The notes under the pieces are model-generated. The model saw nothing but the letters and a program-made list of their open reading frames with translations, did no database searches and was not told the origin of the DNA. Shown in pieces: positions 24,501 through 37,000 of a stretch of DNA of 64,000 nucleotides. Position numbers and translations under genes: made by a program. Every line of letters begins with the position of its first letter. Positions within the stretch are counted from its first letter, which is position 1. The stretch covers positions 1,778,001 to 1,842,000 of the forward strand of contig BSDZ01000017.1 in assembly GCA_030268105.1 (NCBI GenBank). Direction: 5' to 3'. This stretch comes from Volvox africanus. Taxonomy: Eukaryota > Chlorophyta > Chlorophyceae > Chlamydomonadales > Volvocaceae.

Positions 24501-26093
24501 GTGGCTGCAGGTGGGCAGGGGCACACCACCTCTCGAACCGTTACTGCGGTGCCAATTCCAGATCCCTCGATTCGGCCTGAGGCCCATTACGTTGCAGCGC
24601 TCGCGATTGAGCGCTCGGAGGACCATCGGGTGCGGCTGTCCGGCTGCATGCCATTCGCCGACTTGTGGGCGTTGCTGCCGCATGCAACTGGACAGGAGTC
24701 TCAGCCGGACAGAGCAGCCCGGGATGACACCACCGGATTGCCACCAGTAGTGGGCGAAGTTGAGGAAGCGAAACTTCGTTCGCTGAGGAACAAGCAGCTG
24801 GTTCTGTTGTGCACGCTTCGGGATGCATCCGTGGACGTGACCAAGGCATTAATCGCCCTCGTGGTCGGGTGGGTGAAATAATCACTGGAAATACTATGCG
24901 GTGTGGATATGGAATGATTTTATAAGGATTCACCTCTTCGTTGTGAGAGTGCGTAACTTGTATTGGTGTCAACTTACCGAGGGCCCCATAAGAAGTCATC
25001 TTAATGAGTTAGCGTCATCATGGCCTGTCTTCCCGACTTCCTGCTTTTCCCCACCTGCATGTGCCCCCAGTCCTCCAGATGTCCTGAAGATGATCCTGTC
25101 CAACTTGGCGGGGCGTCGGGCAATAGTGGGATTGTACGGCGCGGTGCACCTAGAAGATCTCTCCGTGAATGGCGGCGATGCTGCTTCCACAGCCGCAGCC
25201 ACAGCGGCGAGATGGCCATTGCGTGTAAAGCTGTCTCTCGGCATGAGTGCGTCACGCAGTACGGCATGCGGGCTGGTCATTGAACCCCGTACAGCTTACG
25301 TGACGCAGCTGCGGATGGCACTTCGTGCGCACGAGGAGCGTGCTACTACCGTGCTCGCGGTCACACCAGCCACACTTCCGCTAGCTGCAACGACTGCAAC
25401 TTCTACAGGCAGACATAAGCTATCTTGTAGGCATTCCCAGGAGCCAAGGACAGCAGCCGAGGCGGCATCGGAGCCGACAGACAGCGGTCCAGCACCACAG
25501 CGGCTGGATGGGGTCACGGAAAAAATAATAATTGCTAGTGGAGGCCACCTGGTACAACGGGATGCGGTTGCCTCCATGCCTCATGTATTACGGTGCCCAC
25601 CCCTCCAGCAGGAGCAGCTCGCAGCCGCCAGGTCCACAGCCAATATGCAGCTAATGCATGCAACGGCCTTGCGAATGCCATCCGGTAGCGTTAATAATGA
25701 CAGCCAGGTGGCAGCATCAGCAGCATCTGAGCTAGGAGTTCCCACCGGAGGAATGCTTAGTCAACAGATGTCCGAAGCTTCTCAAATCTCAAAAAAGGTA
25801 AGCCTTTGATATTCCGGGTGCTTGAGCTTGCATAACATGCCGCCTGCCAAAGGGAATCGAAGGGCTGCTTTCTTCTTCCCGCCGGTGTTGCCGTTCAGAG
25901 TCCACTTTGGGCGGATGTGCCCATGCCCATGGTCTTTCATGCGCAGGGAACAGCTGGCAGTGTCACCGCTAGTTACAGGGCCGTGGAGGAGCTTAAGCCT
26001 GTAGACTTGGCCTGGAGGGGGATCTTAGCTGCATCCTGTCCACCCGCAGGCGACACAAACACTTCGGCCTCAACAGAGCAAGGATGTAGGTAA
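15518..26093 (+). CDS. uncharacterised ~2188-residue helical protein (16 exons)
   Basis: Exons: 15518-16922, 17089-17290, 17499-17700, 18118-18243, 18659-19036, 19321-19473, 19529-19649, 19752-19963, 20238-20978, 21341-21549, 22062-22475, 22633-22920, 23156-23544, 24016-24868, 25071-25797 and 25947-26093. All are GT-AG, all phases fit, and the stop is TAA. The N-terminal ~470 residues (from MFEADREYVDAFRSMELCDW) are Gly/Pro/Ala-rich. The middle is strongly helical, with many Leu/Ala-rich pairs (e.g. ILAVQLGPSLALRILDPGVV, PLLGTLYALLLSRG, LLPPLLNLVVESLVTTRALL), as in HEAT/ARM-type solenoids. Poly-Gln tracts lie near 24230 and 24420. No catalytic motif, signal peptide or membrane span was seen. 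I do not recognise the family; a scaffold role is inference. The weakest junction is the acceptor GATAAG before exon 10; just upstream, its frame stays open only back to a TGA at 21293. The upstream start could be incomplete. Confidence 0.75.
18483..18524. repeat. telomere-like palindrome plus hairpin in an intron
   Basis: AGGGTTTTAAAACCCT (18483-18498) is a perfect 16-bp palindrome of plant-telomere-like TTTTAGGG units and runs into CCCTAAACCC. It is followed by a CTTCCTC/GAGGAAG hairpin at 18504-18524. It lies in intron 4 of the 16-exon gene. Confidence 0.7.
21007..21061. repeat. short inverted repeat in intron 9 of the 16-exon gene
   Basis: CAGCCATATGC and GCATATGGCTG form an 11-bp perfect stem around a ~33-nt loop, just after the exon ending at 20978. 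The function is unknown. Confidence 0.6.
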
Positions 26094-26404
26094 GCAGCTT
26101 CAGTTACGCAGGGGACAGTTGCAAAGGTGGCCGGCACGAAGCACATTGGGAAGCAGCTGCTGACGGGATTTTTGTAGCCAGCGAATGCCATCACCTGGAA
26201 GACATGCCGGGCAATAAATGGGTCATGTTGGATTACGATTGCGTCCGGGAGGGATGTGATGAAGTAACTTGATAAATTATAGATGTCTGCAGCGTTGGAT
26301 TATAAAACAGTGAGACTTTGATGCATTTCGGCCGATTCCGCCTGTGCTGGACTTGGTGGAATTGATGCTGCTATACCTTGTCGCGCTTTAGTGGTAATCC
26401 AGGA

Positions 26405-26409
26405 TGTAA
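26405..26409 (+). promoter_or_regulatory. possible TGTAA polyadenylation signal of the 16-exon gene
   Basis: TGTAA lies 312 nt after the TAA stop at 26091-26093, a plausible 3' UTR length. A second TGTAA follows at about 26466. Weak evidence on its own. Confidence 0.35.
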
Positions 26410-26772
26410 TGTGGGGCTTGCGAGCAAACGATGGTGAGTCAGAAATTTAGGGACTGATGTGGATATGTAAACGATACTCTTATTGACACACATGAATTTA
26501 AGAGTATTGCCTCAATACCTCAATACAGCGGCAGTCTCCTTGCGACAAGACTACAGCTTCTCTCTTCTTGTCAATCCGTAGAACCCTTGTCATCTCAATG
26601 TCAATTGATGCTCCTGCTGATCAGCTACCAGTTTGGGGCAACATTACCCCAAAAGTATGTCACATCAATATACCCCGCCATGAAAATCCAAGCAAAATCC
26701 GACAGCCAAAATAGGCATGACAATGCAATGCGACGAATTGTCACGTCACGTAGACGACAGTGGAGGCATAGT

Positions 26773-26798
26773 AGAACGTAGTCTGCAGACTACGTTCT
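26773..26798. repeat. 26-bp perfect palindrome
   Basis: The sequence from AGAACGTAGTCTG to its exact reverse complement CAGACTACGTTCT, joined without a loop, sits between two convergent genes. It could form a cruciform or be a rearrangement or element junction. Confidence 0.9.
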
Positions 26799-27301
26799 AA
26801 GTTGCCTTATATATGCGATGTTCATTGCTAAGAAACAGGCATCACAGCTTAAAGAACAAGAAGTAATGTAATCTCGAGGGAAGAAGTCAATTCGTTACTT
26901 AAGGTGCTAAGGAAAGAATTCATGCAGATACGCAAAATTGAAGCCACCTGCTGGAGAGTCAAGAGCCCACACTTCAAATAAATAACACCGTATGCATTCG
27001 GTGACGTAATTGTCTTCAGCTGCTATGCGCTACAATACACGTAACTAAGCAAGCAACGTAATATACGTAATGTGCAATACCATGCAACATTCGTACCTAA
27101 ATACCGTACCTACGCATGCACATCACCACATTCAGATGAGAAAATAAATGACCTCATACTTGAAATGGGTTGGCTTTTAATGCTCGTTGTAAAAATAAGC
27201 AACCTATACCGGAGCGTGGGCCCCTACCATGGGCCCTGTTGTGAGTACATCACATTGTGCACTTCTGTATCCTTCATGGCGGGCAACATGATGTGCAGCT
27301 G

Positions 27302-28004
27302 TTATGACACATCAATATCAACGAAACCTCCTCTTTCCCTGGCTACAGCCGCCATGGGGCTAATGAACCCGCCTCCATTGGCAGCACGACCAATGTGGCG
27401 ATTGAGGCGGAAAATCAGGTCTTTGTGACCCTCCGCTGTTGCAGTTCGCATTCCCCTGTGCAGGGGCAGCTTTAGCGACAAGCGCCCAAGCTTTACCGGT
27501 TTGTGGTACTCAACACTGACCGCGTAACCACGGTCAAGGCCGCGAATGTTATCGATATGGTCGTTGCGAATAATCCACTTAACCCGGTACGTCACAGAGA
27601 ATGCGTCTGGCTTTGCATCCAGGGAGGTCGAGGACGAAGACCCAGGCGCCGGAACCGACTGCCGGCGCGCGTACAAGTAGGCAAGATGTTTGTTGGTCAG
27701 TAGCACGACGCGGCTCGAACGTGCTGCCACCACGTCTAGCACCTCATCATCAGTCAGGGAGGAAGAGATTGCGGGCAGCGCCGCCTGCACAAACGTTTAT
27801 AAACGTTTATAACCGGACGGTAAAAGGTCATCATACTGCATACGAATACATTAGGAAAACGTCTACACTGCAAATCATGCAGTAATGGTCAAGTTCTTGC
27901 GTACCTGCCATGCAGCAATCAGGGCCCCTTGTATGGCTGCCTGTGCGGCACTTGCACGTGCCGCCTGCACAACGTCAGTGATGGCCAGCCCAGGAGCTTG
28001 AACT
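27302..28004 (-). other. VPS13 C-terminal PH-like domain
   Basis: The last two exons encode SRVVLLTNKHLAYLYA, then VKWIIRNDHIDNIRGLDRGY and LSLKLPLHRGMRTATAEGHK. This is the strand pattern of the PH-like domain that ends VPS13 proteins and, in yeast and humans, helps membrane or lipid-droplet targeting. The stop follows GGFVDIDVS. Confidence 0.85.
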
Positions 28005-31000
28005 CTGCACAACAGATGACACGACGACGAGGATATTCTGTCATGAAAGTTTATTCTGTGCAATAGGATACAGGTCTTCGTTGCTGGATCTCGTATCTTT
28101 GCATGTGCAGGAAGTACGCGTCAGCCCAGGACTCACCTCCGAACCAGCTTTCCTTGAATGCCGCGCTTGCCCAGGCACGCCAATCCAACACCTTGCAGGA
28201 CCTTGCTAGTCGCCTCAACCGCCCCAGCTGCAGGCCGGACCCCTAGTCCCACTGACGCCTTGATAAGTCCCATGGGAACGCCAAGCATCACGAGCCCTCC
28301 TTTCCACCTTGCGCCTACGACGGCACAATCAACAAATATAAACAGACATATATTTGACTTTCTGGCTTCCAGGCGAAATCTTACGGGGCAGGATGAAATC
28401 GGTTTCAGAGGCAACCAGATAAGCACAAGAGTTACGGTAATTCACTTTTGCTACCTCTTACCAGCTGCTGTGTCGTGAATCACACCAAATGCGGCTGACA
28501 TCAAGCCAAGCACCGCATCACGTTGGCCGAGGTATAGTGCATCTACCGCCGTCTGAGGCTTGATGCCAAATCGGCGTGCCATTTCGGAATCGGACAAATT
28601 CACATTGTCCGAGGAAAAGCGAGGCGGCATAACACCCATCAGTGCACACATGGTGCGGCTTAGGACTCCAATGACCTGGGGAGCGCGAAAGGGTCATTAA
28701 AAATCTTAGATGGCACTATTGCACCAAGTGCAAACATAACGATTCAAAGGATTATACTCAGGGCTCACGTGCACAAGTGCTCTGTAAACGGTGAAATTAA
28801 AACCTTGGGTTTCACCGGTCCGAGGCGTTCGTGATCTTGTAAATTAAACGCATCACATCAAATAACATATATTCATAAATTAGTGTGAACCCATGGGCCC
28901 TCACACACCTGCCCCATGAGAGTAAAGACGACGTAGCCAATGCGTGTTGGCACCACAAGCGGATTTACACGCTTGGCCGCCACCTCCTGGCCCAAGTCAA
29001 CCAGTGCTATGCTGGCCCAAAGCAGGGACGCAGGAATTGCGGCAATCGCAGGCCCGGCTCCGCCCAGAACTTTCCGTGCTTGCGCGAGCGCTATCCAGGA
29101 ATAGTGCCGGTACAGCTTGTTGATCAGTGAGACGCGGTTGACGAGGTGGTTCTTCAGCTCCACGTACTCCAGCTGGATAGGAGCATTGGTGACGTTAATG
29201 AGCTGGAACCCGTTGCTCCCCGAGACACGCGACAAGAACCCCCGTAGCATGGAACGTTGTCGGTCATCCTCCTTCAGTTGCAGATCAGTTTAGAGCGCGC
29301 GAAGCTTAGATTATGCTTGATATCACCATGCATAGACTTTAAACAGTTAAGCATGCATGCGCTGCTATGCACGCGTGTTCACTGCTTAAGTTGTAAATCA
29401 CGCAATCGGCTAGCTGGACATACCGTTCGAGGACCCTCAAATGCTCTGGAATACGCATCCTTGCCCCATGCAGGCCATCAATATGCCACCAAGATCTTAC
29501 CCTGCCGGGTTCGCTCGTTGACGAGAACGCACTGCCACTAGTATTAAAGCTGCTTGATAGTGCCAACGTAACGTTTATGAAAACGTCCGACAGATAGAAC
29601 TCCTGCGCGATCACGAAGGGCCCCAAACTTTACTTGATGAAGGCACCCAAACCATCAATAGTCCCGAAACACCATGCGTGACGTTGACAATTGTTTAAAT
29701 AAGTGTGGCGCAGAAAATCATTATTATTGTTTTATGAAGGGCTTTGGAGGTGAGGGACGCTAGATGCAGCACAACCGTGTGAGCACATGGTGCACGAGTT
29801 AGGAGCACGGACAGAAGAATTTCGGGGAAGGCATACCTCGAGGTAGAACCACATGGAGCTTTGGCCTCGAAGCAGCTCAAACTCCTTGGCTTCCTTTGCA
29901 GCAAGCCACGCAAAGACATCCTCACTGTACTTGGTCTGTCGGGCCATGAAGTCTTCTGCGGCCCCAATTGGAGCCATGCTGCCCCCCTGGACAAAATGGA
30001 CCGCACGGCGTTTCACATATTAACTAAGCACATGGGAGAAAGAGCAAGTAGAGAGGTGCAGCGTGACGGCTACTGAGGCCTAATCCAATTTAGAGGACAA
30101 TCAGTATGCACAAAGTCGAGATAACGGTTTACGAACTCCACTGGCACCTGCATGACATCTATCTTGAGCTGCCATTGTCTGTCTTGGTAAAAATCTTCGA
30201 GAGGCAGACCATTGAGATATGCAATGACGCCCTCAATGAACTCCTGCAGGCAAAAGCGAAGATGGACTTTTATGTAATAGCCAAAAAACATTCACATGGA
30301 ACTTTGCGCAGTAACGCTCTGTGTATTCACAGGACCAATACAAAGCTAGGCCCTTCCTCACCTGGTCAGCGGAGAAGTCCATAGGACCAAGCTGCAGGAC
30401 CACCTTTCTGAAGGCGAGGATACCTACACTATCCTCCTGGCCTTTCGTGCTGACCATCGCATGGTTGCTGCCAGTCTGGTTATATATCACCTGATGCCAT
30501 ACGTGGGGAGTGTTGTCCTTTACCAAAATAGGACATCGCAATGTACACCATGCAGTGGTTGTGCAGGTTCAAACACTCACTGAAAACAAACAATAATGCT
30601 TGCAGCCGTGCAAGTTGTCCACATCATTTAGAGTTAAGCCTGCGCCAACACGTTGGCACTATACCTGACAGGTCAGTAGTGGATCCCGTGATGACGAGTC
30701 TTGAATTCCCATCCTCAGGATCGGATTTGTCCGCCCAAGGCGTTTGGCAAACTCGGCCATATGGCGGCGCCTCGCTTGTGCCAGGCTGCATTGCGATAGG
30801 ATTATAACAGCGCGCACAATCGTTTCTGCAGATATCGCAGGCTGGAGTGGCATCTGGGTGTCTTGCTGTCGTCAAAGCCATATCATGCGCAAGGAGTACA
30901 GCCATCTCACCAAATGCATCTTACCCTCAAGCATCCCTGGTACATAACAACAACTGACAGTTACTGGATAGCAATATTGCATTATTGGCCTGAAAAATAT

Positions 31001-34000
31001 CGCACACTTACAGCATCGTTTCACAAAACCGATTTTTGGAGGGGCAGGCCAACACCTAAACAGTTTTCCGAGCTATCCCGAGCAGTTCCCCGGAGTTCAT
31101 CGATCATTTAAGAAGAGTTCGTACTCTTTCCTGATCCCATCTCCAGAGCATTATACACTGCGTATAATTGTAAGGTTACCTGCTCGATCCCGAGACATCA
31201 GCAGGGGACAAGACGACGGGGTTTTTGGCCTCGAGCATCTGGTTGTCCAGCTGAACCGTTTGCACGACCAGAGACACCTGCAGATCTGAGCGTGTCTGCA
31301 CCAGCATGGCACGGATCTGCAGACGGGATGATGGTGGTGGATGGACACAAAGTCAAATAGGACTTGGCAATCTGGCAGCCAAATGTGAATGCTAGTACAT
31401 GTAAACGGCTGACAGGCCGTTGCTCTGCCCCGTAGCCAGCACGCTTGATACCTTCTGCATAGTGTAGTTGAAGAGTTCCTCTAGGTTGGTCTTGGCGCAA
31501 AGCCCAATACCCGCCAAATCAAGTGTGACAGCCATGCCAATGCCATGAACCTGCAAAATGGCAGATACAATGAAACCTCCCTTGATACACAAGCAATGCA
31601 TACGCACACAGACATCGTACAAGATTACCAAGAAGTAATCAAGCTGCATACCTGAGGTTTATTGATCCTAATGCGCATCAGCAATTGCACGCCAGAGTCG
31701 CCCTCTTCCTCCATACTCATCAATAAGGCAAGCACCCGCTGGGACCGTGAGCCATGCGTGCGGCGTGCCAGAGCGAACCATGCATAAATAGGGTCAGTGC
31801 CCGGAATGCGAGACAAGTGGATTTCGGCCTCGGCCAGAAGCTTGAGATACGACTTGCTCACTTGGTCAAAGACCTGGGAACGATAAGAAATCAGCCTTAT
31901 TAATTGCCATGCAGCCATTCAAGCAGGCACACATTCAGAGATCAAACGTGGTATACCTTCAATTCCATTTTGGAACCCAGTGGCACGTTTTCGAAGGTGT
32001 TCTTGTTCTTGTTGAAGCGCGGGTTGACTGAATTAGCAGTTGCTTCTACTTTACGCGGTTCACCGTTACATGTCATCACCACAAGAGCCTTGGGTAGCAT
32101 CGCAATGGACATTGTGCTGGGCGTCTGGCGCCCATACATTGAAGCTGCGATACTTGCCCTCAAGCCTTCACGCGGCACAAGTCCTGAAATCTCTAGTACA
32201 GACACCTCAAGGTTGACGTAATATGACTCTGCCAAGGCCTTGGCTGTTTTCACTGCAGGCAATGGGCGTGATGTTGATAAAGCGGCACCACCCGCTCCAA
32301 GACTGAGTGATCTACTGTCGGCCGGCATAGTAGCGGCCGGAGCACTTGAATCTGAAGCTGCAATGCCAAGCTCATGGCTACCAGGACCATCTTGCTGAGC
32401 AGGATCTCGCATAAAAGACATAGTAGCGGAAATAGGCAACGGCTTCAACTGCGCCAACATCTCAAGCTTCTCATCGAGAATGCGTTCAAGCGTCGAAATT
32501 TCGTGCACCAGCATCCCTTCGTTGGTCATACTCCACTCGAATGACAGTGAAACGTAGCCACGCACAAGCTGAGAGCCAGCCCTGCGCTCAAGGGGCAATT
32601 TCCAAACCTGGGCCTTGTCACGTCCCAATGTAGACATCAATGGGATTCGTACGCAGCCAGCAAACTGGCCGCCACTGACAGACGCGGCTGCATTACTACT
32701 CCCCTGGCCGTGCAGGGATCCAACTGCCTGTGTCCGCTGCCGTCGTGTAAATTCCATACCATGCATGGCACCTTGCCCAACGTTAAATCCAACCTGTGGT
32801 TGATCTGTTCCCTTGGCGATATAAAAATCAATCCTCAGCTCTGAGGAGGCAGCAACATCACGGAATATTTGAGTATGATCCAGGAGAGCGATGTTGCATA
32901 CGCAGCCTGATCCACTCCCGGAAATAGCACTCATACGACCAACACTTCCGATGGCAGGAGCCAAGCCTGAAGCAGGCTGGTCAAGGGGCTGCGTCCAGCT
33001 AGCGTTGGCGTCACTGTTCCCAGGCGTGCTGGCCACTACTGCCATCTGCAGGTATGGCAAACACAAAGCAGGATTGGCCATAATCCTCAGTGTCGATGAC
33101 CCATTTCGAGTTTATTGCCAAAGACAGCAGTACACGACACGTCTCAGAAAACCATATACACATCGACATGTGATAGTTCCCCTGCAATCAAATTCTATAA
33201 AAATAAATTGAGTGTCCAATGCCTGATCGCACCTGGGCCCCGACTGCGACAACCTTTTCGTTGCTGTTTAATCCCGTTGATAGTACTTGCACGGAGCGAA
33301 AAACTACCGTTAGGTCACCACCGATTGGAATATCAATGTTACCGCCAAACGTGGGCAACGCCTCCAGATTCTGAGTCGGCATATCTTCGGCGACTGGTGC
33401 TGTCCTAAATAATGGCGGAATCCCATCCACCGAAGGGGGCAACCCAGGGGCAACCAGGGCCAACCCTGCGGCATGAGTCTGGTTCAGATGGGTCCGGCCA
33501 TGTTGTAACCGCTGTGGTAGATTTGTCAAAGCAGGGATGGAAGCTAGTGTGTTGCGAAAAGGTGCTTGAAGGGCTAACGGTGTACTGGCGCTTCCAGCTC
33601 GTGATGGAGGGCGTGTGTTGGCGAAAGAGGGCAGGGGCCGGGGCACACCCAAACTTGTGATGCCAAGCTGCGATGGCGGCGAGGTAGTCGTTCCACCAGA
33701 TATAGGCGCGGCAGCTTGCAGTGCCCCGAAGCGGAATGCAGAGACGCCAGCACCAATACCTCGTGGCGGGCCAAGTAAAATCCCAGCACGAAGAGGCCGT
33801 CGTGTTCCATCACTCAACAGACCAGAGGCGAGTGCTTGATGACTGCTGCTACCGTCTTGCCCAGCAACCTGTTCAACGCCGATATCAAAGTCCAGTGCAC
33901 CGCCAAGCTGGTGCACGAGCCTCCGATCTACATCCTTCAACCTTGAGGCCACCTTCACCGCAGAAGAACAAGGAAGGTTATGTGTGCTTCCTTGACACTA

Positions 34001-37000
34001 AAAATGCAATGCAATTATACGGAAACTTTGTGCAAGTAGTGTTACATCATGCTCTAAACAAGGGCTCGCGAGTTAACGCCAGGATTACGAGTCCTAAACA
34101 TTATCATGATACCACAGTAAGACGCAATCCTGAAGTACGAATGGGCACTATTGGGGTATACACATACAGAAAGGCAAAACCGAGCAAACTCCCCGCACAC
34201 ATGTCCACCATGTCATTATCACTTACCCGCTGAAGCCGGTATGACAGGTTTAGCAGGCTATCCTCATCATCCAAGTTGGCGGCACCACTCCGGTCTTCAG
34301 AAAAACATAGCACGCGTGTCGGGCCATCCGCATATACAGTGACGTACACCTATCCAGGCAGGTAAGTGGAGCTTTCGTCAATACGAGAGCTCTTCGAAAA
34401 GCTTCGGAAAACCAATATTCATGTGCATTTTGTTTGCACATGGAAATCCCACCACCATCAGAAAAAGAGTTACGGTTTCACGAGCCCTCAGCAAGAGATA
34501 AAACATTGCAGCCGTTTGGACGTCGATAGGGCACAAATGCATGTTAGTCCAGCATCAAAGGTGCACTTCAAATTGAGAAGAGCCCCAACGATACACTGAC
34601 TGTCCCTTGCCCATTGCTTTATGCAGATACCATTACTAACGAGCCTTACAACGAATGCTGTCATGTCATGGCATGCCTTTACCCATATTTGTATATCTCT
34701 TACAGCCCGTGGTGGAACTGGCATGAACCAGTGGGCTGTAGTAGCAGTTGTCTGCTGCGGCCTACACAGATGTTGAATGAATGAATTGTCTTTGCAACAT
34801 GTAACTGGGTTTGTGTGCACTGTACATCAACTTTTGAGTCAGGCTGGTGTTTAAATATCAGAACACATACATAAGCTAGTAGGAGTCAGCACGTGATGTG
34901 TGCTGAGTGCCCAAAAGGCCTTTTAAGATGCTGAATAGGTGCTTTTTCCACCTTATATCATGGTTGTATAGATGTAGATTGTATACTACTGCATAATTTG
35001 TTTGCTTTAAGACACTCCGCAGGAACAACAGCAAAACCACTTGCCTTTTTTGCGTTATCAGTTAGAAACTTCGCCCGGGCGGCCTGAGTGCTCAATGATA
35101 ACGTGCGTGCCGATCTTGATTGGACATAGATGAAGCGGTTAGCATCCACCGCGTCCAGATCCACGTCGATGGCATCACCCTGGTGGTTTGGTAAAGGCCC
35201 TTGCTTACATCAACGAAATGGCGGATAACTTTGCAAATGTCTACGGTGCGAGGGTGAAGATGAACGGGCTTATGAACACAGGTTACGCACAGGTCTATGT
35301 ACACATGCAGTCAACCTTGGAATGCAGCCTCTTCATGCAACTACCCGGCACTACGCAATTGAACATATGACCAGGTCATCAGATGAGGACAATGGAGCAA
35401 ATTAACTTGACAAAAACAGTAAGGCAAGGACTGACAAGAAAACGCCACGTATTATCTACCGGGCTTGGAGCTGCAGCATCCCGCCGGATGTATGCCACAA
35501 CTTTCACCACATGCCTAAGGCGAGGCTCGTCCCAAGCAAACGGCATTGGGTTTGTATTGGGTAGGATTTCATCCCACTCTTCCCAATGATTGTAACAATT
35601 GCTTGTAGTGTTCAGGGAGCCGCAATAATCAGCCTGTTTCAAGCGAATTATCACATCCCGACAGCGGTTGACAATCATATACGGAGGTATAGACCTGCAT
35701 GACGACCAGTCCAGAGAAACATAGAGCAGAGGTTACATCAATGAATCGGCAACATTTATAATCTACAGGGTTATGATGAAAGCTTCACGCAGACAGACGA
35801 AGAATTTCACTACAGACAAGGATGGGGTTCACATAGCGGCATCAAGCAGGCATCCTTTTTGCTAACAAACATGCGAACTTACCCTTTGCTGTTCAGAGTC
35901 ACAAGTACAGAGCCTGCAGCGCCAACAGTAATGTTGACAGGTATAATGATATACTCATTGCGCCGGTGGTGACGAATACGAAGACCAAAGTAATCCTCGA
36001 CTTCAGGAAGCTTGAAGCTTCCTGGACAATAGCCAAGACAAGTTTGGGTTAGGGAGTTAGATGTTCCGAACACTGGGTGCAAGACCTGTGCAGCTTACCA
36101 GACCACTGCCAATCATCGGCTGCTGGACGGATCATAAGCTCCTGCTCAGCATCAGCATTGTCCCAATGCCAGGAGGCGCTAGAATTGTTTGGCAAGCGAC
36201 GAGAAAACCGCCGTGTTTCTCCATACTTCCCCTGGTTGGGATTCGTGCTGAGATCAGGCGTCCCCTTCTGCTTGTACTCAATCAACAACCCAGTGGCATT
36301 GAGTATCAAGTACTTGTTCTTAACAGTTATGACCTGCAAAGGTGACCAGGTGACCACATGAATTCACCGACCCTAATTAAACCTGTTGTATCAAGCTCTT
36401 AACTGAGAGCTCGCGAGGTAATGTCAAGATTAGATACAATCCTACAAAATCCTTCGCATGCGTTCTACATAACTGCCCAACCCTGAAAGCTTTCAAGGTA
36501 ACAAGGTAATGAAAGCAACGGCAATAATAGAAAAATCATATCCAGCGTGTAGTAGTACAGTAATCATGTAGTAGTACAGTAATCATATCCAACGTGCACA
36601 GCCATTCATATGCTTTTAGTATAGCTGTCCCATTTTGCTTTTTGCTGGCTTATCAGCCCCTCCATATCCCACATCGCCATGTTAGCTTACATATTTGGTA
36701 CACATCTTAACTTGTGGGTTAACCTGGCTCATATTAAATATCATGCGATACCCTCACCTTAGTCCGGCCGAATGGAGTATCGGTTGGTGCAGCCCATACC
36801 TCTACAGCGAATTGATACAGGCGACGCACATAAACCTGCTGCGACTGCTTACAGCTACGTTGATCGTGATCCACATCTTGGCTGACGCTGCTGCCTTGCC
36901 TTGGGAAACGTTTCTTTCCCTTCACATCAGCTTCAACATTATCACATGCTGAAGACAACCAATTGCCCGAGGCAGCAACGGATGGTGTTGAGCCTTTCAA

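Larger units (their letters stand above)
26094..27301. other. convergent intergenic region
   Basis: About 1.2 kb lies between the stop of the plus-strand 16-exon gene and the stop of the minus-strand VPS13 gene. It must hold both 3' UTRs. It contains an ATACTCTTA/TAAGAGTAT hairpin at 26474-26507 and a 26-bp perfect palindrome. No coding frame is convincing. Confidence 0.6.

Noticed and set aside
15440..26605. Shared 14-mer CCTTGTCATCTCAA at ~15453 and ~26586 flanking the 16-exon gene
   Set aside because: A match of this length is expected a few times by chance in 64 kb, and similarity does not extend beyond it.
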